Source of the DNA: Gambelia wislizenii
Taxonomy: Eukaryota > Chordata > Lepidosauria > Squamata > Crotaphytidae
Direction: 5' to 3'
DNA length: 64,000 nucleotides
Assembly (NCBI GenBank): GCA_030847615.1
Contig: JAUMIR010000001.1
Span: 178,207,001-178,271,000, forward strand
The notes beneath the pieces were generated by a model. The model made no database searches and had not been told where the DNA came from. It was given only the letters and a program-made list of their open reading frames with translations. Numbering within the stretch: the first letter of the stretch is position 1; every line of letters starts with the position of its first letter. The translations under genes and the position numbers were made by a program. Shown one piece after another: positions 56,656 through 64,000 of this stretch.

Positions 56656-59008
56656 CTGGATGGAAAATGAAGAATATTATTTAGAATGAATACACAATCA
56701 ATAGTTCTGTACACTTGAACATGTATTATTTGCCCTACAATGTAAAAAAGTGACATCCAATCTCAGTATAAAAACCAATATATTCCTAGTTAAGTCTAGA
56801 AAATGTGGTGTCCTGAAGTGCTAAGAAGTGAAAAGCAGTGTTAAACTTTAGCTAATTTAATTCCTTCAGCTGAGATGTAGCTTAGTATAGAACTGAAAAT
56901 ATACAACATTAAGGCTATGAACCATCTTTTGATTTTTAATAAGAAAATGTCTAGACTTTGATTTTTAGCAGACTGTTTGGGAAAAAAATTCTGTTAATCA
57001 AAGGAATGTCACTAATGCTCAGACAATATTTTGATATATGGTGAGATTAGGAGCAGCTTTTGGATGTGTGCATTTCTTCTCAGTCTCTGCATAAAATCAA
57101 ATAGATAATTGGGAGATCCACTGATTAACTGAGTGTGGAATCTTCTTTCACCCTGGATACTGAGATCACTGAAGCCCTATTCAATCTTTCTGGAAATGCA
57201 CTGAATTAATATGAGTAGATGGGAGCATACTAACTGCTCCCCATCTCCTCTGTCTGAGGTTCAGTCGCTCTCTGCACACGGAGAGTGACAACTTTACACA
57301 GGGGAGCCTCCCTTACATTTGGAGAGCCTCCACAAAGAGGGGAAGCTTTCCTGTGCAAACCTGTTGCTCTTTGCTTGAGGCGAGTGACAGAACTTAAAAC
57401 TGGCTAGCACGCTACTATTTTCAGACGTTGATTAAATATGTTTCTAGAAGTGAACAGGGCTTTAGCCTAGTTTAGGGATGGGGAACACGTGAATCTCTGG
57501 ATGCTGTCTGGCTGCAGCATTCTAGCCAGCATAGCCAATGCACCCTGGGAATTTCTGTCTGACAACACTTGGAGGATTGCATGTTCCATAGCCCTACTCA
57601 AACTTTGGTATCAAAAGGAGATTCTGCACAACCATTCACTTTGACACATTGTGAGTACAAGGCTTGCTCATAATTTCATTATATACAAAAGGGGTGTGTG
57701 TAGAGACAGGCAGGGGCATAATGCACCTATACTGGGAAGAACTGTCACAGCTCAGACAGCAACAACTAGATCACACAACAATCTCTGCTTTATGCTAGCA
57801 GCCACGAGCTCTCCTTTGGCACGTATTTTTCTGCATGGATATAGCAACAGGAATTTTTCTGATCCTAGGAACAGGAAAAAGTATAACTCTGGTTACATAA
57901 CTCAGTAGCCTGAATCAAATAGGTTAGTCTCAATTAGACACGACCCATTGAAACAGTGGGATTTACTAATCAACAAGTATCATCATCATTTTCATTTATG
58001 ACTCACCTTTCTCTCAATAACAAGACTCAAGATGGCTAACATCATGTTAAAAGCAAGACAGATTAAAACTATACAAAAGCTTCAATACAAGTATAAATAT
58101 ACAAATTATTTTAAAAACAGTTAAACAATTTATAAGGTAAAAACATTAAATGTTAAAAATATTAAAATTATTTAAAAGGCAACATACAAATTTTAAAAAA
58201 CAACACTGCACAGCACATCTCAATTTCTAAAAGCCTGACAGCCTAAAAATGTTTTAACTTGCTGGCAGAAGGAGAGCAAGGATGGGGCCATTCTGGCCTC
58301 CCTAGGGAGGGAGTTCCAAAGTCTGGGAGCAGCCACTGAGACAGCCCTCTCCTTTGTTCCCTCTAAACGAGCCTGAGAAAGTGGTAGAACAGAGAGAAGG
58401 GCCTCTCCAGACAACCTTAGAGCTCTAATGGGCTCATAAAAGGAGATACGTTCCTTCAAATAACCTGGACCCAAACCATGGAAGTTACTTTCCCTCCCAG
58501 GTAAGTGTGCCCGGGACTGCAGTTCTCATACCTGATCCTATAAATGTATTAACTCAGAAGTCTGACCCTCCTCCCAGTGAGCTAAACACCGTCTACCTCC
58601 AGGCATTGATATCTAGGGCAGGACTGTAGCTGGATCTTAGGTGACCACCTGGGAATGATCACCACAGAATCAATGCATTTAGTCTAGTTGGAAATCATCA
58701 ATAGCATTGAGGCTAGTGTATGTTTACAACCATTTCATAACTGTAAACAACCAAAGCCCTGTTATCTCTGTATAGCTAGTTTGCACATTAACATGTTCCT
58801 AAATTATGGTAGGCTTGCATGTTATGGCGGGTTTGCAGGGTCACAGTTTATTGCATGGAGGAGGAGCTAGCTTTTTGAAACAGCTATACATGCAAATTGA
58901 CACACATGATTTGGTTAGCAATACTAGTGGCAGATATGTTTATTTCAAGTGTTAGGTGAAAACACCATCATAGTTTTATGCTAGAAAGTGAAAAATGAGA
59001 TCGCTTAC
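56656..59008 (-). other. MCPH1: MCPH1 last intron
   Basis: The intron runs from GTAAGC at 59008 to CATCCAG at 56656. It contains a small hAT-type MITE trace at about 57475-57600 (GGGATGGGGAACACGTGAAT) and an L2 fragment at 58005-58500; the remainder shows nothing recognisable. Confidence 0.9.
58005..58500 (-). mobile_element. L2-clade LINE 3' fragment
   Basis: The minus frame reads GPGYLKERISFYEPIRALRL, then VAAPRLWNSLPREARMAPS and CQQVKTFLGCQAF, the L2 C-terminus; the tail has CATCTTGAGTCTTGTTATTG and GAGAAAGGTGAGTCATAAAT near 58005. It belongs to a subfamily different from 24380 and 31540. Confidence 0.75.
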
Positions 59009-59246
59009 CTAGAATCCATTTTTCTGATAAACACCGTACGTCTGTGTACTTGCCGACCCTGCATTTGCCAATGCAGATTTTAGCTTGACGGATTGTTTTA
59101 GATACTTTTCCTCCACAAAGCTCTACTAACTCACAGAGTTTCTTGCAGGGAGGTTGACTCGTATGTGATATGAACATTATGGGCTGATCTGAAAAAAGCT
59201 TCTGATGATCTTTCTTGTTTGCAAGGTAGCGCTGAAATCGGCAGAT
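59009..59246 (-). CDS. MCPH1: MCPH1 penultimate exon (start of C-terminal BRCT domain)
   Basis: Microcephalin is a nuclear BRCT-domain protein acting in the DNA damage response and in timing of chromosome condensation; its C-terminal BRCT pair binds phosphorylated H2AX. This 238-bp exon starts after a CTTTAAAACAG acceptor with ICRFQRYLANKKDHQKLF, continues SDQPIMFISHTSQPP, then CKKLCELVELCGGKVS, RQAKICIG and ends CLSEKWIL plus one base before a GTAAGC donor. The LFxDQPxMF, KLCELVxLCGG and LSEKW elements match the human third BRCT domain in order, including the BRCT GG turn and conserved Trp. It enters in phase 0 and exits in phase 1, which fits the terminal exon at 56655. Upstream exons encoding the second BRCT were not found before 64000. 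Confidence 0.93.
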
Positions 59247-61140
59247 CTGTTTTAAAGAGGAATTAAAACTCACATTGTTATGTTTTGAGGCTCATACCAG
59301 GGCTGCTCCAAACATTAGGTAGATGGATGAGCCTGGCACAGGCATCAGATTTGGGTTGCCTTGAAGGGCAGCAAATTGTTAGTTGCTTAATTGTTGTTTT
59401 GAGGAATTCTCCTTGCAGAATTTTCTGTATCTTGTGCCAGAATAATTTGGCTGGCTTTGATTATGTATCTTGATTTGGGCAGGTGGGAAATTCCATCTGC
59501 TAGTCCATTATATAGCAAAATGACTTAGGAAATCATTGGCTCACATAAATATGGTATGTAATATTTGACTTGAGAACATGCTACATGTAGAAGCTTTGTG
59601 TGTGTGTGAGTGTGTGTAATTACTTCAGTGGCCAAAATCCAATGATATACTTTGGTATCCAAATCCAGTGGAATTAAGACTTTCTCCCCCTCCTACTGCA
59701 GCCTTCCAGGACACAAAATGCCAGCAATCCAGAGCAATTTTTTAGGGTGCATGGGGGGGGGGGTCTGTAGGAGGTAGTGGGGGCTGCCAATTCTCTTGGA
59801 ATGATTGAGAGCCAGAAGAAATGCACAAGTAAATTCCCATCAGGGTCTCAGTTTAAAATGGAAAGATGTAAGTATCTTATAGATCTAACAGCAGAACAGA
59901 TGGTATTAATATGAGATCTGTACATTTCAGAAAACCAGTTTAGAATAACTATGAAAAAAATCAGCATATTATATTTTTATACTGTATACGTTTAGATTGT
60001 GAATTGAACTTAATAGCCTTCTTTTCTTGGAAATGATAAACCTATATAAGCAAATTTATTATATTTTAATATAATGTTCCTTTTTATTCTTATCAAATTC
60101 TATGGATTCTGTATTCAAGAAAATGTTCCCAAAACACAAATGTCATCTGATAATTTAATAGTCACTGTGCTATTCTAGTAACAGACAATCAGAATATAAA
60201 CTCCATTGAACAACATTTTATTACCACTACTTCCAACCAGCAATAGGCAAAAACTGAATCAAGATACCTCAGGTGCAATGTGATCTCTGTTTTAATTCAA
60301 GAATCTTCTATGGGCATATTCAGATTCAGAGTTTGCTGACTAAGTGTAAGAACTACAAAAACAATCTATGATGGGACTGAAATAGCTTATGGTATTTCTA
60401 GTGCAAGAAACCATCCAGTGATTTAGAGATCTTTATAGTTTCATCCTGTAATTCCATATGTAAAGGATAAGATATAAGAATGCAGACATAATATCATATG
60501 CTGAGCATATGAACTAGCATTTCAGAATGGAATTGATTTTTCTCTGTCTTTGTCCACTTATAGAGACATCTCTAATTAGGGCACATTTAGCAGGCATTTC
60601 TTGATTTTTTTTTTAAAAAAATCCGAGGCTCAGTTATTGAGATATTCAAATTAATGTCAGATCAGTAAAAAAAAAAAAAATGCAAACCCAAATTAAAAAA
60701 AGAAGAAATAGAAGACTGCCATGTATGTTTGATCTCTAAAGAGACACAAACAAGCAGAAGAATTTGACAATAATGCAGTATTGATAATCACTGAAAATAT
60801 TTTATTTGCTAATGTAAATGTGAGTTGAAAAACAATTCTGAACATGAATGATTTTTTAAAACAAGAATGTCATTAACATTATTTAATGATAACCTTTTGG
60901 GCTGTTTGGTTGACATGAGACTTGTCTAGATGAGCAATTTACATTGGCTTCCCCTGTGTTTGGGAGCCCTGCAATCCAAATGATGCAGGGCTCTTGCTCC
61001 AATTCACCTGTGGACAGTCCTGATGACATCCAAGGTGAAGCTGGGTAAACCCTTTAAACACATTTCAAAACAACCCCCAGGAAAACCTGCATCTTGCAGG
61101 AAAACCTGGTCCAGTATGGGAATGTAGGAGTCATTACCAG
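59247..61140 (-). other. MCPH1: MCPH1 intron, repeat-poor part
   Basis: AT-rich sequence upstream of the 59009-59246 exon. A TG run lies at 59598-59615 and a G run at 59753. I searched for an exon encoding the second BRCT domain (expected to contain a WVLSYDW-like stretch) and found none. Confidence 0.7.
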
Positions 61141-61149
61141 CACACCTCT

Positions 61150-61262
61150 GCCACTGGTGTTGTTCTGAAGCTGGTGAAAGAGGCCCCCAGTAAGTGATCA
61201 AGGCCCTCTGCATGTGACAAGTCTTGATCACATGCTGAGGGCCTCCTTCCCAGCTTCAGAGA
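61150..61262. repeat. Imperfect inverted repeat, ~40-bp arms
   Basis: TCTGAAGCTGGTGAAAGAGG and CCCCCAGTAAGTGATCAAGG are mirrored by CTTGATCACATGCTGAGGGC and CTCCTTCCCAGCTTCAGA. It probably belongs to a larger non-autonomous DNA element covering about 60900-61560, whose right part repeats GTATTCTGGCCA-type phrases. Confidence 0.5.
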
Positions 61263-61589
61263 GTGCAACGCACAACAGCAGCAGAAGTGCCCACTGATAT
61301 AGGCGGCATGTGCATGCAGACTTCTGCTTGTTTTGTCATGGTAACATGGGTGGGAGGTGGTGAGATGGGCCAGCTCTTAGGCCAGAATACTCCAGCCAGA
61401 AGGTAGAGTATTCTGGCTAGTGTAGACAAGCCATTGGTCTACTTCTTCAGTTGCATGGTGTGAACCTAGTGCCTAGGAACAAACCTTATAAGCAGGCTGT
61501 TGAATGGCCAGTATTCTGGCCACTGTATACAAGCCCTTGGGCTGCCATTTTATGGTGAGTCCAGTCCCTTTGGGCTGAATAATCCCAGG

Positions 61590-61815
61590 TGGTAGCAGTG
61601 GAGGATTGCTATTTGGCTTCCAGACCATTAGTTTATAGGGTTCCTAAGGGCTCAGCAGTGTCCGGAGCTCTAAAAGATTCACATAAATCTGTTGGTGGAG
61701 GTTATCCAGAGTTTGGGGGGTTGGATTTCACAACTTTGCTGCTGATACCAAGCTCTGTCTCTTTCTCAAATGATATCAAGAAAACTTTAGAAGCCCTGAA
61801 TTGCTGTCTGGATAC
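61590..61815 (+). mobile_element. L2-clade LINE fragment
   Basis: The frame reads YRVPKGSAVSGAL (decayed GVPQG box) and SFSNDIKKTLEALNCCLDTV (the region after the YADD box); the DNA TTTGCTGCTGATACCAAGCT corresponds to the ADDTKL box. It is cut off where the BovB fragment begins. Confidence 0.6.
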
Positions 61816-62147
61816 AGTGTGGTGCTGGAGAAGAGTTCTGCAGATACAGTGTACTGCTAAAAAGAAAAGCCAGACCTGAACGCTCCCTAGAAATTAAACT
61901 GAGGCTGTCATTCCTTGGCCATTATCATGAGTAGACATGACTCACTAGAAAGGACAAGAATGCTTGGTAAGGTAAAAGGCAGTAGGAAAAGAAGATCGTA
62001 CTACAGGTAGACTCAACCAAGAAAGCCACAGTCCTGAGTCTGCAAGACCTAAGCAAAACAGTTGAGGATAGAGACACCTGGAGGTCTCTCATTCATAGGG
62101 CCACCATAAGTCGAAGTTGACTTGATGGCAGTTAACAACAACAAAGA
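61816..62147 (+). mobile_element. BovB LINE 3' end
   Basis: It starts with a reading WCWRRVLQIQCTAKKKSQT and ends CATAAGTCGAAGTTGACTTG then ATGGCAGTTAACAACAACAA. It abuts the L2 fragment, so BovB inserted into or next to older L2 sequence. Same family as 8222-8710 on the other strand. Confidence 0.85.
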
Positions 62148-64000
62148 CTGATGTATGCATTAGGTCTATACACTGGCTTTAATCAACTGCAAAATATTTT
62201 TTTTATCATGAAAACACAAAATGATCCAGTAAAACAGCGAAATGTTCACATTAATACGGGTATCATGCATGATGTTTAAAATGCTAGAACCAACTCATTA
62301 TAAATACAACAGAGACTATAAATACAATATAGATTTATAGGTACTAAAAAAAGCACTTCCCTTCTATCAGAGACATCAACTAATCTTGTGTTTAGGCTAA
62401 TCAGGGAAATCCAAAAGAAAAACAATCTGCAAGAGACTTTAATCTAGCATAACTTTATCTAAAATTAATAATCAAACCAGATTTCAAGAGACGTTGTGCT
62501 AAAATTGTCCTGTCGCTTTTGCTAGCCTGGAGCTCTAAAAGTTCCAATCTGAAGCTGATTAGAACTGACAAACTCTGTTTATGTTAAAAACCCAGCAAGA
62601 GCCTTACATTGCCACAAGGAACATACATACAGTTTAATTTGATTGTAATCCTGCTGTTTTACACATTTTGGAAGAAATGATTTAAAAGATCTGTTGAATT
62701 CCTGCTTGTTCAGCCTTGTTCCTGACAGTCTTTATTTGCTGTGGTTATAACAAAAGAGTCATATTATTTTTACAGTGTCTCATTCCAATTATCCTGAAAA
62801 TATGCTTGAGTTGACAAGAAAACTCAGGGTGGGGGGATGCCTTCTATTACATACCTTTCAAATTAAAAGCCTAAAAATCAGGAGATGCCAAATTTAAAAG
62901 ACCCAAGCGTTTTAATGATATCAAGTTGTACTATACATTCAAATACTGTACACTCATATACTTATAGGCTATACTAGATTTTTTTTTTAAAAATGTACCC
63001 CAAACCTCTTTAAAATTGGACTAGGATACAAGTGGATTCTTTGAGATGTACGTCTCCCCCCTCAAAAATTGTTCAAATATGTATTCAAATGTATTCAAAC
63101 TCTATGTTTGCTTTGAAGCACACTCCTCTGCTCTAATGGTGATGACATCCAAAAACATACATGAACCTAGGATAGGGTATTATGCTACCACTCATAGTTT
63201 TACAAATAAAGACTCCATACACGTTAGTCTAAAGATAGGTAATCTTTGGCTCACCAGATGTTCTGGTCTACATTCCCTTACCGTGGCCCTCCTGGGCGAG
63301 ACTCACAAGGAGCTGCCTATCCTTGCATTAACAACTGTGGTAGATGGAAAAGGCTGTCAAGGCCATACCTGCATGAATTCATTGTACCTACTTAGAAAAA
63401 TTCCAATGACCTTTGAAATCAACAAAATTTAAAACAGATTTTCACCTGCCTGTGAGAAAATCTGTCCCCACCCCCCTGTGTGATGCACTCCACCACACTT
63501 CAAGGGCACATGCAAAGTCAGATTTGCAAATGCCCAGTGAAGTCACTGGGCACAAACAACTGTATGTAGATGATTGTAAATTTTTTTAACCTCCTAAAGA
63601 ATGTGAGTCTCCACTGGTAGAACAGATCTCATCCTGTTCCACTCTGTGTTGGGGGAAGAGGCTGTCAATGCCAAGCACAGGGCAGCCTGCAAGCTAGAAG
63701 TTCCCCACTTCTGCTTTATAGGGTGTTTTCACAAATAAGATATGTGTTGATCTATATCTGTTTGTGCATACTATCCTATCTCATCTTAGAAAAGTTCCTT
63801 TTTGGACTTTAGCAACCAGAGTCTACCAACCAGCAGGCCACTGACCTTGCTGGCTGCTTGATTCTGGAATCTGTAGTCCAGAAAGGAACTTCTCCAAGTT
63901 CTGCTTCCACTATATGTCTCTTCCCAGGTTAAAGCCAATGAGTTACATCAATAATGCAATCTCATACACACTTGCTTGGGAGTAAGCTCCATTGAGATTA
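62148..64000 (-). other. MCPH1: MCPH1 intron, right end of window
   Basis: AT-rich sequence without a recognised exon. Small MITE traces occur at about 63240-63310 (CTCACCAGATGTTCTGGTCT) and 63830-63900, and the GCAATCTCATACACACTTGC phrase of the dispersed palindromic repeat runs off the end at 63955-64000. Confidence 0.55.

Overview
This is vertebrate nuclear DNA, most likely from a squamate reptile and probably an iguanian-type lizard. The evidence is the repeat mix (CR1 and L2 LINEs with typical reptile 3' tails, BovB LINEs, tRNA-headed Sauria-type SINEs ending in a BovB tail, a 5S-rRNA-headed SINE, many hAT, Tigger-like and palindromic MITEs) together with intron-split genes. There are no bacterial genes, operons, CRISPR arrays or rRNA operons. 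The organism call is inferred from repeat families and not from a species-specific marker.

Two protein-coding genes are present, both on the minus strand. MCPH1 (microcephalin) enters from the right edge. Its penultimate exon is at 59009-59246 and its short terminal coding exon at 56594-56655, followed by a probable 3'UTR reaching a polyA signal near 55734. AGPAT5 (lysophosphatidic acid acyltransferase epsilon) starts at 19915 in a CpG island. Exon 1 is 19697-19915, exon 2 is 7395-7464 and exon 3 is 5363-5478; exon 4 and later exons lie beyond the left edge. The three exons join in phase and give an uninterrupted N-terminal reading that carries the acyltransferase NHx4D motif. MCPH1 followed by AGPAT5 in the same orientation matches the human 8p23.1 gene order.

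Layout: 1-5362 is AGPAT5 intron 3 (partial), 5479-7394 intron 2, 7465-19696 intron 1, about 19640-21340 the CpG-island promoter split by a CR1 tail, about 21340-55730 the intergenic region made largely of decayed transposons, 56656-59008 the last MCPH1 intron, and 59247-64000 a further MCPH1 intron running off the window.

Nearly every other open frame is a transposon remnant or a chance frame. I found no undescribed multi-gene system. The observations most worth checking are two Tigger-like MITEs that each carry an array of about 96-bp hairpin-forming tandem units, two pre-miRNA-like hairpins (47079-47167 and 54589-54688), a CR1 insertion splitting the AGPAT5 CpG island, and a nested CR1-in-hAT insertion that gives a relative age order.
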